From Eubacterium_B sp034180045 (lineage in GTDB: Bacteria > Bacillota > Clostridia > Peptostreptococcales > Anaerovoracaceae): 64,000 bases of DNA. The DNA lies in NCBI GenBank assembly GCA_034180045.1, contig JAXFOY010000015.1, positions 1 to 64,000 on the forward strand, in the 5' to 3' direction. The position numbers were made by a program, and so were the translations under genes. Within the stretch, counting starts at the first letter, position 1. Each line of letters starts with the position of its first letter. Below, piece by piece: positions 51,440-60,601 of the stretch. Below the pieces are notes generated by a model that was not told the DNA's origin, made no database searches, and worked only from the letters and a program-made list of their open reading frames with translations.

Positions 51440-53465
51440 TAATATAAAAACATTAAATGGCATTGGTCCTAAAAAAGCCGCGATATTCAGCGAAATGGGC
51501 ATAGAAACTCTTGAAGACCTTGCTTACTATTTCCCCGGAACGTATGAAGACAGGCGTACTGTAACCAAAATCTGCGATTTAACCGCAGGTGATGACTGCC
51601 TGATTGAAGCAAAAATTGTCAGCAAGAGAGTGAGCGGTAACAGATATAGCAAAAAAGCACCTTTGGTATTAAATATAAACGACGGGAGCGGCATCGCCGA
51701 GGTGATTTTTTTTAACGGTAAATTTTTAGATAAGCTGTTTGATATAGGTGAAATCTATGTATTTTACGGGCGAGTAAGTGAAAATTTTGATAGAAAACAA
51801 CTAAGCCATCCTCAATTTGCATTAGCAGGAAGCGATGATGATATAAGAGATGTAATTCCCGTTTATTCGCTAAAGCAAGGTATTTCCCAAAAAGAAATGC
51901 GCAGACTGCAAAAAGAAATAAGGAATATTTACAGCGAAATCAAAGAATGGTTGCCGGAAGATGTGGTTTCGAAAAATCGTTTGGCATCGCCAGGTTTTGC
52001 AATTTCCAATATGCACTTTCCAAGCGACGGAAAAAAGGTTTTGCAAAGTAAATATAGAATGATATTCGAAGAACTTATCGTTCTTGAAACCGGGCTTTTG
52101 TATATCAGAAACGGATTTGCCAGTGAAGAAGGAATACGGATAGATTCCGCCATGGGAGACACTTTTATTTCACGACTTGAGTTTGAACTTACAGAGGGGC
52201 AAATTGAGGCATGGAATGAAATCAAATCTGATTTGAAAAATAATAAAAAAATGAATAGACTGTTGCAGGGCGATGTAGGGTCGGGCAAGACTGTAATAGC
52301 GGAAGCTTCGATGATTTCTGCTGCATTTTCTGGATATCAAAGCGTAATAATGGCTCCGACTGAACTTCTTGCAAGACAGCATTTCGAAACATTTCATAAA
52401 GATTTCAATAAATATGGAATAGAGCCAAGACTTTTGATAAGTTCAATGAGTGCGGCTGATAAAAGGAATACCGTAGCAGATATATCCTCAGGTGAAGCTA
52501 AGGTAATTATAGCTACTCATTCAGTGCTGGAAGAAAACGTGATTTTTCAAAATCTCGCTCTTGTAATAACTGACGAACAGCACAGGTTTGGAGTAAACCA
52601 GCGAAAATTGCTTTCCAATAAAGGTAAAGGTGTAAATGTTTTGGTTATGACAGCTACCCCTATACCGAGAACAATTGCGGTAATTTTATACGGTGATTTA
52701 GATATATCTCAAATAAAAACGCTGCCGAAGGGTAGAAAGCGAATTCATACTTATAAATGCAAGGACAAAGACAGGAGCAAAGTATTAGAATTTCTTAGAA
52801 AGGAAGTTGCATCCGGAAGACAAGCCTATGTAGTAGCTCCTCTTATAGAGGAATCAGATAATTTAGATGCAAAATCGGCAAAGGAAATCTATGAAGAATT
52901 AAGTTTGAGATTTGATGATTTTCATGTGAGCCTTGTGCACGGAGGAATGAAAAGCGCAGAAAAAGATGAGATAATGCGTAAATTTGCAGATGGTGAAATA
53001 GATATTTTGGTTTCTACAGTTGTAATTGAAGTAGGAATAAATGTTCCAAATGCAAGCGTCATGCTTATAGAAAGCGCTGAAAGGTTCGGACTTGCACAGC
53101 TGCATCAGCTCAGAGGCAGAGTAGGAAGAGGTAAAGATGAGGCATATTGCTTCTTGATGTTGTATAATAACAGTGAAGTTTCAAATGCGCGTGCTGAAAT
53201 TTTGACAAGGTCAATGAGTGGCTTTGAAATTGCGGAAGAAGATCTTAAGTTGAGAGGTCCCGGAGAAATATTCGGTACAAAGCAGCATGGACTGCCGGAG
53301 CTTAAGTTAAGTGATTTACTGAGACATAAAGATGTTTTGGAGGCGGCACTCAAATCGGCAAAGCAAATAGTTAAAGACGATAGCGCTTTGGTGAAACCGC
53401 AGAACGCTTTGCTGAAAAATCGTATTAAAAAGATGTTCGGTGAGAGCATAAGCATCGAATTATGA
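51426..53465 (+). CDS. recG: ATP-dependent DNA helicase RecG
   Basis: This 679-residue cytoplasmic helicase remodels stalled replication forks and Holliday junctions. It has an N-terminal wedge/OB domain (with an early helix-hairpin-helix-like LNGIGPKKAAIFSEMGIETLEDLAYYFPGTYEDRR), Walker A GDVGSGKT, the DEQH box (VITDEQHRFG), TATPIPRT, and the C-terminal QLRGRVGRG motif VI. Length matches the family. The start lies within the end of the Asp23-like gene, so translation is coupled. Confidence 0.97.
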   Translation: MKLNDNIKTLNGIGPKKAAIFSEMGIETLEDLAYYFPGTYEDRRTVTKICDLTAGDDCLIEAKIVSKRVSGNRYSKKAPLVLNINDGSGIAEVIFFNGKFLDKLFDIGEIYVFYGRVSENFDRKQLSHPQFALAGSDDDIRDVIPVYSLKQGISQKEMRRLQKEIRNIYSEIKEWLPEDVVSKNRLASPGFAISNMHFPSDGKKVLQSKYRMIFEELIVLETGLLYIRNGFASEEGIRIDSAMGDTFISRLEFELTEGQIEAWNEIKSDLKNNKKMNRLLQGDVGSGKTVIAEASMISAAFSGYQSVIMAPTELLARQHFETFHKDFNKYGIEPRLLISSMSAADKRNTVADISSGEAKVIIATHSVLEENVIFQNLALVITDEQHRFGVNQRKLLSNKGKGVNVLVMTATPIPRTIAVILYGDLDISQIKTLPKGRKRIHTYKCKDKDRSKVLEFLRKEVASGRQAYVVAPLIEESDNLDAKSAKEIYEELSLRFDDFHVSLVHGGMKSAEKDEIMRKFADGEIDILVSTVVIEVGINVPNASVMLIESAERFGLAQLHQLRGRVGRGKDEAYCFLMLYNNSEVSNARAEILTRSMSGFEIAEEDLKLRGPGEIFGTKQHGLPELKLSDLLRHKDVLEAALKSAKQIVKDDSALVKPQNALLKNRIKKMFGESISIEL

Positions 53466-53483
53466 TAGATAACAGGAGATATA

Positions 53484-54056
53484 ATGAGAATAATTACAGG
53501 CAAGTACAGGGGTAGAAAGTTGGAAACACCGGTAGGTTTTGAGGTAAGACCTACAAGCGACAAAGTAAAGGAATCGATTTTTAATATTTTAATGTATGAT
53601 GTTGAAGAATCGATTTGTGTGGATTTGTTTGCCGGCACGGGAAATCTGGGTCTTGAAGCGCTTTCAAGAGGTGCAAAAAAATGCTGGTTTTGCGATAATG
53701 AAAGAGAAAATATTTCATTAATAAGGCGAAATATTGAATATTGCCGTGCAGAAGATTCAGCAATTTTAATAGCGGGCGACTACATGAAAGCACTAAAAAA
53801 AATAGACGAAAAAGTAGATATTTTTTTTATAGACCCGCCTTATCATGCGGGACTGTATGATAAGGCTTTATCAGAGATAGATTCGCTTGATTTATTAGCA
53901 GATGAAGGTATAATAGTAGCTGAACATGAAAAAATGACGGACTTGCCTGAACATATAGGTGGTTTGGAATTATTCAAAAGAAAAAAGTATGGCAAAATAT
54001 GTTTATCACTGTATCGTAGGGCAAGATGTGATGAATCCTGTATTGAGGAGGACTAA
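53484..54056 (+). CDS. rsmD: 16S rRNA (guanine966-N2)-methyltransferase
   Basis: This 190-residue enzyme methylates G966 of 16S rRNA using S-adenosylmethionine. It begins MRIITGKYRGRKLETP with RPTSDKVKESIFNIL, then shows the SAM loop DLFAGTGNLGLEALSRGA and the catalytic FFIDPPYHAG. The ATG follows AACAGGAGATATA. The next gene starts on the base after its stop. Confidence 0.96.
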   Translation: MRIITGKYRGRKLETPVGFEVRPTSDKVKESIFNILMYDVEESICVDLFAGTGNLGLEALSRGAKKCWFCDNERENISLIRRNIEYCRAEDSAILIAGDYMKALKKIDEKVDIFFIDPPYHAGLYDKALSEIDSLDLLADEGIIVAEHEKMTDLPEHIGGLELFKRKKYGKICLSLYRRARCDESCIEED

Positions 54057-54539
54057 GTGAGTAAAGCTCTATATTCGGGGTCATTCGACCCGATGACAAA
54101 TGGACATTTGGATGTTATTGAACGCGCTTCTAAAATGTTTGATGAAATTGTTGTAGGCGTAGTTTCAAACCCTAATAAAGTTCCGCTTTTTGAACTGAAA
54201 GAACGTAAAGAATTAATTAAGACTGCGACTGCTCACCTGAAGAATGTCATAGTAGATGATTTTGAAGGTTTGCTTGCAAACTATGTAAATGCTAATGGCT
54301 TTAACGCTGTTATCAGAGGACTTAGAGCCACATCTGATTTTGAATATGAGATACAGATGGCACAGATGAACGCAAGACTTTTCAACGAAGGCATTGAATC
54401 TATTTTCTTGATGACAAGTCCTGAGTTTTCATTTATCAGCTCAAGTATGATTAAAGAAGTTGTTTCATTAAATGGAGATATTGACGGTCTTGTACCGGAA
54501 AATATCCTTAAAGAGATTAAGAAGAAATACTCGTTATAG
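54057..54539 (+). CDS. coaD: Phosphopantetheine adenylyltransferase
   Basis: This 160-residue enzyme joins AMP to 4'-phosphopantetheine, the penultimate step of CoA synthesis. Motifs are YSGSFDPMTNGHLDVIERA (TxGH) and FISSSMIKEV (ISSxxIK); RGLRATSDFEYE is conserved. The start is GTG, directly after the rsmD stop and behind GAGGAGG within rsmD. rsmD-coaD pairing is common in Firmicutes. Confidence 0.97.
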   Translation: MSKALYSGSFDPMTNGHLDVIERASKMFDEIVVGVVSNPNKVPLFELKERKELIKTATAHLKNVIVDDFEGLLANYVNANGFNAVIRGLRATSDFEYEIQMAQMNARLFNEGIESIFLMTSPEFSFISSSMIKEVVSLNGDIDGLVPENILKEIKKKYSL

Positions 54540-54554
54540 ACATAGGAGGATAAT

Positions 54555-55133
54555 ATGACAATTTACGAACTGTTGGAAGAATTAGAAGAGATTATCAATG
54601 TGGCACCAAAGCTGCCGCTAACCGGAAAAATCATGGTTGATGCTAATGAAATTTTGGATATAGCTAAGGATATCAGGCTAAGTTTTCCTGATGATGTTCA
54701 ACAGGCTGAATGGATTAGACGAGAAAAAAATAACATTTTGGACAGCGCAAAAAAAGAGTATGAAAAAATCATCATCGAAGCTAAAAAACAAGCTGATATG
54801 ATGGTTGAAAAAGATGTGATTACTGAGCGTGCTGTTGATGTATCAGGAGAGATTTACCGCAGAGCCGATGAATATTCAAAAAACATGAGATTGAGAACTT
54901 ACGCTTACATGGATGACGTTCTTGCTAATTTCCGTATCAAAATGGATGAACTTAACAATAAATATTTTGATGCGATGTATAATGATATGAATGCTCATTT
55001 TAATGAAATTTCCCAAAAGCTGGAATCTGACATTAAAGACATCAGGATCATTGCAGAAGAAACGCAAAATGCTGAGATAGAAAAACACAAGATTGATATT
55101 CCAATAGGTGAATCGCGCAGTGAGGAAGAATAA
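54555..55133 (+). CDS. Conserved coiled-coil protein between coaD and tmcAL
   Basis: This 192-residue cytoplasmic protein is mostly helical with heptad patterns (AEWIRREKNNILDSAKKEYEKIIIEAKKQADMMVEK). It resembles peripheral stalk or DivIVA-like coiled-coil proteins. A protein of this kind often occupies this place in Clostridia, but I know no function for it. The ATG follows ATAGGAGGATAAT. It ends three bases before tmcAL, so the two are coupled. Confidence 0.75.
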   Translation: MTIYELLEELEEIINVAPKLPLTGKIMVDANEILDIAKDIRLSFPDDVQQAEWIRREKNNILDSAKKEYEKIIIEAKKQADMMVEKDVITERAVDVSGEIYRRADEYSKNMRLRTYAYMDDVLANFRIKMDELNNKYFDAMYNDMNAHFNEISQKLESDIKDIRIIAEETQNAEIEKHKIDIPIGESRSEEE

Positions 55134-55136
55134 TCC

Positions 55137-56249
55137 GTGGCTATGAAAACCATAGGTATAATAAGTGAATTCAATCCATTTCATGATGGGCACAAATATC
55201 TGATAGATAAGGCATTATCCGATACGGGCTCAGATTTTGTTGTGGCAATAATGAGTGGGAACTTTGTGCAGCGGGGAAATCCCGCTCTTTTTGATAAGTG
55301 GCAAAGAGCCAAAAAAGCTATAGACGCAGGAGTGAACCTTGTTTTAGAGCTGCCGACGGTCTTTTCGTGTGCGAGCGCCGGACAGTTTGCATTTGGCGGT
55401 GTAAGTATACTTGAAAAACTGGGGATAATCGACTTTTTAGCTTTCGGAAGCGAGAGCGGAAAAATTGAAGAATTGGTAAAAGCCGTGAACCTTTCTAATA
55501 AAATTGACTTGGACTATACGGCGGAGCTTAGAAGACTGCTTGGTGAAGGATGGTCATACCCAGCGGCGAGAAGTAAGCTTATTTCATCTTTAGATTCTAA
55601 TTTTGATGAAAAAATTTTATCCGAGCCTAATAATATCTTAGCTATAGAATACCTTAGGCATATTGAGACGCTAAAACCTTTTACAACAAAAAGGATAGGT
55701 CAGGGACATGTTGAAACGGCAAGTGATATGCGCAGGATATGGAAGCAGGCAAATCCTGCTGAATCAGAGGCGATAGAAAAAAGATACTTCGATATTGTCA
55801 GAAGCAGAGTGCTTCAGCTTACCGCTGATGAGATAGATAATATAGCTTCTGCGGGAGAAGGCCTCGGAAATAAAATCAAGTCTGAAATAAGATATGCCAA
55901 GAACCTGGATAACCTCATCACACGCGTGAAATCAAAGCGATATACTTTTTCAAGAATAAGCCGCCTATTTATTCAAATGATTTTGAACATCAGTAATGAA
56001 GATATAAACAATGCGGATATTTATGCCAGACCTCTTGCATTTGACAAAAATGGAGCAAAACTTATCAGGAAGATAAAAGAGACAGAGGGGATTTTATTTG
56101 TTGATAATGTGCCTAAAACTTTAGATGGTCAAGCCGTTTCAAAGACTCTGAAGTTTGATATATTAGCAAGTGATATATATAATATAATATATGATAACGA
56201 TTTATATAAAAACAGTGATTTTGTTTTGAAACCGGCGGTTATGATATAA
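55137..56249 (+). CDS. tmcAL: tRNA(Met) cytidine acetate ligase (YlbM)
   Basis: This 370-residue cytoplasmic enzyme uses acetate and ATP to acetylate the wobble cytidine of elongator tRNA-Met. The nucleotidyltransferase motif is FNPFHDGHKYL, with SGNFVQRGNPAL and GVNLVLELP following. Length is a little short of the usual 390-410, mainly at the C-terminus. The start may be GTG 55137 or ATG 55143; spacing from GAGGAAGAA favours the GTG. Confidence 0.94.
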   Translation: MAMKTIGIISEFNPFHDGHKYLIDKALSDTGSDFVVAIMSGNFVQRGNPALFDKWQRAKKAIDAGVNLVLELPTVFSCASAGQFAFGGVSILEKLGIIDFLAFGSESGKIEELVKAVNLSNKIDLDYTAELRRLLGEGWSYPAARSKLISSLDSNFDEKILSEPNNILAIEYLRHIETLKPFTTKRIGQGHVETASDMRRIWKQANPAESEAIEKRYFDIVRSRVLQLTADEIDNIASAGEGLGNKIKSEIRYAKNLDNLITRVKSKRYTFSRISRLFIQMILNISNEDINNADIYARPLAFDKNGAKLIRKIKETEGILFVDNVPKTLDGQAVSKTLKFDILASDIYNIIYDNDLYKNSDFVLKPAVMI

Positions 56250-56336
56250 ATGTATATGTAACTTGATTTTTAGGGTTTGATATAGTATGATTTTTTATGA
56301 TTTAATTAAATATATGTTTGAGACATGGAGGAATAT

Positions 56337-57542
56337 ATGAAAGTATTAGTTATCAATTGCGGTAGTTCTTCACTAAAGTATCAGGTTCTCGATATGACAG
56401 ATGAAAAGCTTCTGGCTAAAGGTCTTGTTGAGAGAATAGGAATGGAAGGTTCGGTAATCAACCATACTAAAACAGGAATGGATAAGATTGTAACGGAAGT
56501 TCCGATGAACGACCATAAAGATGCAATTGCTCAGGTTCTTGCAGCGGTTCAGGACAGTGAGCACGGTGTGGTAAAGAGCATGGATGAAATCGGAGCAGTG
56601 GGACACAGAGTTGTGCATGCAGGTGAAATGTATGCCGATTCAGTTCTTATCACTGATTCTGTTATCCAGGCACTCGAAGACTGTATTGATCTTGCACCGC
56701 TTCACAATCCGCCAAATCTGCTGGGTATTGCCGCATGCAAAGAACTTATGCCTTGCACACCTATGATTGCGGTATTTGACACGGCGTTCCATCAGACCAT
56801 GCCGCCGCAGTCATATCTATATGCTCTTCCATATGAATATTATGAGAAATATCGTGTAAGAAGATACGGTTTCCACGGAACTTCACATAAATATGTAGCA
56901 CAGAAGGCTGCACAGATGATGAGTGTTAACATCAATGATCTAAAGCTTATAACTTGTCACCTTGGAAACGGTGCATCCGTTACAGCTATCAAGCACGGTA
57001 GAGTAGTTGACACATCTATGGGCTTTACTCCTCTTGAGGGGCTTGTAATGGGAACAAGATGCGGTGACCTTGATCCTGCGATTGTAAACTATGTTAAAGA
57101 AAAAGAAGGTCTAACAGACTCAGAAATCAACGATGTTCTTAACAAGAAATCAGGTGTGCTTGGTATATCAGGCGTTTCAAGCGATTTCAGAGACTTGGAA
57201 ACTGCTGTAAATGAAGGAAATGAAAGAGCAGCTCTTGCACTTAGAATTTTTGCCCAAAAAGTTAGATTCTATATCGGGGCATATATAGCAGAGATGAACG
57301 GTGTAGACGCAATTGTGTTTACCGCAGGTGTCGGCGAAAACGATATTTCAATGAGAGAAATTATTTGTACAGATTTAGGTAATCTGGGAATCAAACTTGA
57401 TCCTATAAAAAATAAGGTGAGAGGTCACGAGACAAAGATTTCAACTGAAGATTCCAAGGTTCAGCTACTTCTAATACCTACCAACGAAGAACTGATGATT
57501 GCAAGAGATACGTACAATATTGCAAGAAAAATTAGTAGATAA
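56337..57542 (+). CDS. ackA: Acetate kinase
   Basis: This 401-residue cytoplasmic enzyme converts acetyl phosphate and ADP to acetate and ATP, a main energy route in fermenters. The phosphate-binding start LVINCGSSSLKYQ, the GHRVVHAGE loop, FHGTSHKYV and TAGVGENDISMRE are conserved. ATG 56337 is chosen because TGGAGG lies just before it; the in-frame ATG 56325 contains that site. No pta gene is adjacent. Confidence 0.97.
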   Translation: MKVLVINCGSSSLKYQVLDMTDEKLLAKGLVERIGMEGSVINHTKTGMDKIVTEVPMNDHKDAIAQVLAAVQDSEHGVVKSMDEIGAVGHRVVHAGEMYADSVLITDSVIQALEDCIDLAPLHNPPNLLGIAACKELMPCTPMIAVFDTAFHQTMPPQSYLYALPYEYYEKYRVRRYGFHGTSHKYVAQKAAQMMSVNINDLKLITCHLGNGASVTAIKHGRVVDTSMGFTPLEGLVMGTRCGDLDPAIVNYVKEKEGLTDSEINDVLNKKSGVLGISGVSSDFRDLETAVNEGNERAALALRIFAQKVRFYIGAYIAEMNGVDAIVFTAGVGENDISMREIICTDLGNLGIKLDPIKNKVRGHETKISTEDSKVQLLLIPTNEELMIARDTYNIARKISR

Positions 57543-57545
57543 TAG

Positions 57546-57574
57546 TTGACAATATAGCTATATATAGATATAAT
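57546..57574 (+). promoter_or_regulatory. Perfect-consensus sigma-A promoter of rpmF
   Basis: TTGACA (57546-57551) and TATAAT (57569-57574) are exactly 17 bp apart and begin three bases after the ackA stop. rpmF is therefore expressed from its own strong promoter. Confidence 0.85.
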
Positions 57575-57640
57575 TTAATAGTTATTGCGTAATGTTATAT
57601 ATTTTATATATAATTAGACTTCGAACGAGGAGGTGTAGAA

Positions 57641-57826
57641 ATGGCAGTTCCAAAGAGGAAAACATCAAAGGCCAAAAGAGATATGAGAAGATCACCAAAT
57701 ATGAAAAAATCATTGCCGGGAATTTCGATCTGTCCTCAGTGTCATCAGCCAAAACTTCCGCACAGAGTTTGCCCGACTTGCAACTATTATGACGGCAAAG
57801 AAATAGTGGCATCGGAAGAAGCTTAA
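57641..57826 (+). CDS. rpmF: Large ribosomal subunit protein bL32
   Basis: This 61-residue ribosomal protein begins MAVPKRKTSKAKRDMRRS and has two zinc-binding pairs, CPQCHQ and CPTCNYY. The ATG follows CGAGGAGGTGTAGAA. In many Firmicutes a DUF177 (YceD) gene comes before rpmF; here the region between ackA and rpmF holds only the promoter. Confidence 0.97.
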   Translation: MAVPKRKTSKAKRDMRRSPNMKKSLPGISICPQCHQPKLPHRVCPTCNYYDGKEIVASEEA

Positions 57827-57846
57827 GAATCTAATACATGAATTCA

Positions 57847-57874
57847 AGAGAGTAGTTTCGGCTACTCTTTTGTT
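57847..57874 (+). terminator. Intrinsic terminator after rpmF
   Basis: AGAGTAG and CTACTCT form a stem around TTTCGG, followed by TTTTG. Confidence 0.88.
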
Positions 57875-57963
57875 ATTTATAATTATTTCTTGTTTGAAAA
57901 TATTAGGCAAACAGGATATAATCTATAGATTAGTATAATTTAATATGTATAGGAGAATATGAA

Positions 57964-59568
57964 ATGAATAGTAAACAGCTAACCGTAAGGGGTATGGTGA
58001 TTGGTGCTATAGGTTCTGTGATTATTACTTGCAGCTCGATGTTTATAGCACTGAAACTAAGCTCGCTTCCTTGGCCGATTATGTTTGTAGCTCTGTTTTC
58101 GATGGTATGTCTTAAGGCATTAGGTAACACGAATCTAAATGAAATAAATGTTACTCATACCGCAATGTCAGCAGGAGCTATGGTTGCAGGAGGCGTGGCG
58201 TTTACGATACCGGGTATATTTATACTTAATCCGAATGCCGAAATATCTATAGTACAGCTACTTGTTATCTCACTTGGAGGCACAGCTTTAGGCCTTATAT
58301 TTACCGCCTTGATGCGTAAATATTTCGTTGAAACACAAGAACTTCCGTATGCAATGGGACAAGCCGCAGCGGAACTTCTGGAAGTGGGCGACAAAGGCGG
58401 AAAAAGAGCGGGACTCATGTTTGCATCCTTTACAGCAGCCGGAATATTTGCCGTTTTGAGAGATTGGTTTATGAAGATTCCTGCTACATGGATAAGCAAA
58501 TCGATGATGAATTTCGGGTCGATGGGCGGATTTTATATTTCACCTATGCTCGTCGCAATAGGATATATAGTAGGTCCGTTATTCATAGGTGTGTGGTTTT
58601 TCGGGGCACTTGTTGGTGATGTAGGTATACTGATTTTTGGGCAAAAATTTGGTTTCTTTGATTTGCAACAGGCTACGGACATAAAGCAATCGCTTGGACT
58701 TGGAATGATGGTAGGAACGGGAGTGGGCATTCTTCTTAAAGGAATATTGCCTAATGCAAAGCAGATATTCGGCGCTATGTTCAGCAAAAAAAATATTGGA
58801 GATTCTATAGTTCCTATGCGTTGGGCGCCTATTTTTATGCTGATACTGGTCTATATTTTGACCTCCGTTTGTAATTTTGGAGTAATAACATCGATAATAG
58901 CAATACTTGGAGTGTGGCTAACTACATCTATGTCATCTCAATGTGTAGGTCAGTCCGGAATCAATCCCATGGAAATTTTCGGAATTATAGTCTTGCTCTT
59001 TGCTAAGACTATAAGCAGCCTTGGCGATACTGAAGCGCTATTGGTTGCAGCTATTGTAGCGATAGCTTGTGGTCTTGCCGGCGATGTGATGAATGATTTT
59101 AGAGCAGGACACATATTAAAGACAGATGCAAAGGCACAGTGGATAGCTGAGGTCATAGGCGGAATTATAGGTGCTGTGGTTTCGGTCTTTGTTTTTTATT
59201 TTCTAATAAAAGCTTATGGTGGTGATGCGTTTAGCAACGGCACCTTTGTTGCAGCTCAGTCACATGCAGTTGCAGCAATGATTACGGGTATTTCTAACCT
59301 GCCTGTATTTTGGGCAGGACTTATTATAGCTGCAATTATGTATTGCTTTAATTTGCCGGTCATGACGTTTGGACTTGGTGTATATTTACCGTTTTATCTA
59401 TCTGCTACTGCATTTTTAGGCGGTGCGCTTAGGTTTGTTGTCGACAAATTTTTTCCGGGCTTTGAGAAAAAGAGCAACGGACAGATTATCGCCTCCGGCA
59501 TTTTGGGAGGAGAAGGAGTTGTCGGCGTAGTTATTGCAATAATTGTTGCGATAAAAGTTATTAGCTGA
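57964..59568 (+). CDS. OPT family oligopeptide transporter
   Basis: This 534-residue integral membrane protein has about fourteen helices. OPT features include the start QLTVRGMVIGAIGSVIITCSSMFIALKL, VETQELPYAMGQAAAELLEVGDKGG and GLAGDVMNDFRAGHILKT. OPT proteins import small peptides or related metabolites with protons. The ATG follows ATAGGAGAATATGAA. A P1-family peptidase gene begins about 35 bp downstream, suggesting uptake then hydrolysis of an unusual peptide. Confidence 0.92.
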   Translation: MNSKQLTVRGMVIGAIGSVIITCSSMFIALKLSSLPWPIMFVALFSMVCLKALGNTNLNEINVTHTAMSAGAMVAGGVAFTIPGIFILNPNAEISIVQLLVISLGGTALGLIFTALMRKYFVETQELPYAMGQAAAELLEVGDKGGKRAGLMFASFTAAGIFAVLRDWFMKIPATWISKSMMNFGSMGGFYISPMLVAIGYIVGPLFIGVWFFGALVGDVGILIFGQKFGFFDLQQATDIKQSLGLGMMVGTGVGILLKGILPNAKQIFGAMFSKKNIGDSIVPMRWAPIFMLILVYILTSVCNFGVITSIIAILGVWLTTSMSSQCVGQSGINPMEIFGIIVLLFAKTISSLGDTEALLVAAIVAIACGLAGDVMNDFRAGHILKTDAKAQWIAEVIGGIIGAVVSVFVFYFLIKAYGGDAFSNGTFVAAQSHAVAAMITGISNLPVFWAGLIIAAIMYCFNLPVMTFGLGVYLPFYLSATAFLGGALRFVVDKFFPGFEKKSNGQIIASGILGGEGVVGVVIAIIVAIKVIS

Positions 59569-59602
59569 CGAAGTTCTTTTGTTGATAGAGGATAAGAAAG
59601 TG

Positions 59603-60583
59603 ATGCATATGGTAACAAAAAGTATTGATGTAACGGATATGAGCGATTTTAATATAGGCTCAGCAGAAAATTTATCTAAGGCAACAGGTGTCACTGTCAT
59701 TATTTCAAGAAATGGAGCTGTTGCATCTGTAGATGTACGAGGAGGCGGACCTGCCACCAGAGAGACGGATTTGCTTATGCCTGAGAACATGGTTCAAAAA
59801 ATCCATGCGGTAGTTTTGTCGGGTGGAAGTGCCTATGGATTGGAAGCATCAAGCGGAGTTATGAACTACCTTTCATCAAAGGATATTGGCTTTGATGTAG
59901 GAGTCGGCAAGGTGCCTATAGTTTGCGGAGCATCTTTATTTGATCTTCAAATAGGTGAAAAGGGTGCTTACCCGGATAAGGAGATGGGTTTTGTGGCTGC
60001 AAAAAATGCGCTGGAATCAGAAAACAAATCTTTTATGCAAGGAAATTACGGAGCCGGGACAGGTGCAACGGTAGGCAAATACAAAGGTATGGAAGGCATG
60101 ATGAAAAGTGGTATAGGTGCATCGGCTTTAGATATGAACGGCTTACAAATAGGTGCGATTTCCGCAGTAAATGCACTTGGTGATGTTTTTGATTTTGATG
60201 GAACCCGGATAGCAGGGTTGTTGGATGAACATGGTGCCCTAAGCTCCACAGTTGAAGAAATGAAAAAAGATATTTCAAATCTTGGGAATGTCTTTACCGG
60301 AAATACGACAATAAGCTGTATTTTGACTAATGCAAAGCTGACTAAAGCTGAATGCAAAAAACTTGCTTCGATTTGCCATGATGCATATGCCAGACGCATA
60401 AAACCTGTGCATACGACAGTTGATGGCGATACTATTTTTGTAATGGCTTCGGGAAGCTTAGAAAAAGAGATAAATTTCGATGCACTTGCGACTATAGCCA
60501 CAGATGAACTTGAAAAAGCGATAGTTTCAGGTGTTAACTCTGCAAAATCCTTATTTGGAATAAAAGCAAGCTCCGATTTATAA
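59603..60583 (+). CDS. P1 family peptidase (DmpA/NylC type)
   Basis: This autoprocessed N-terminal-nucleophile hydrolase has 326 residues. The cleavage site is GNTTIS, putting the likely nucleophile Thr at residue 235, as in NylC (DmpA uses Ser). N-terminal conserved parts include VRGGGPATRETDLL, LSGGSAYGLEASSGVM and NYGAGTGATVGKY. Family members cut short peptides, some with D- or beta-amino acids at the N-terminus, or cyclic amides. ATG 59603 is chosen for AGAGGAT upstream; GTG 59600 is also possible. Confidence 0.92.
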   Translation: MHMVTKSIDVTDMSDFNIGSAENLSKATGVTVIISRNGAVASVDVRGGGPATRETDLLMPENMVQKIHAVVLSGGSAYGLEASSGVMNYLSSKDIGFDVGVGKVPIVCGASLFDLQIGEKGAYPDKEMGFVAAKNALESENKSFMQGNYGAGTGATVGKYKGMEGMMKSGIGASALDMNGLQIGAISAVNALGDVFDFDGTRIAGLLDEHGALSSTVEEMKKDISNLGNVFTGNTTISCILTNAKLTKAECKKLASICHDAYARRIKPVHTTVDGDTIFVMASGSLEKEINFDALATIATDELEKAIVSGVNSAKSLFGIKASSDL

Positions 60584-60601
60584 TTGAAAGAGAGATATGA
60601 T

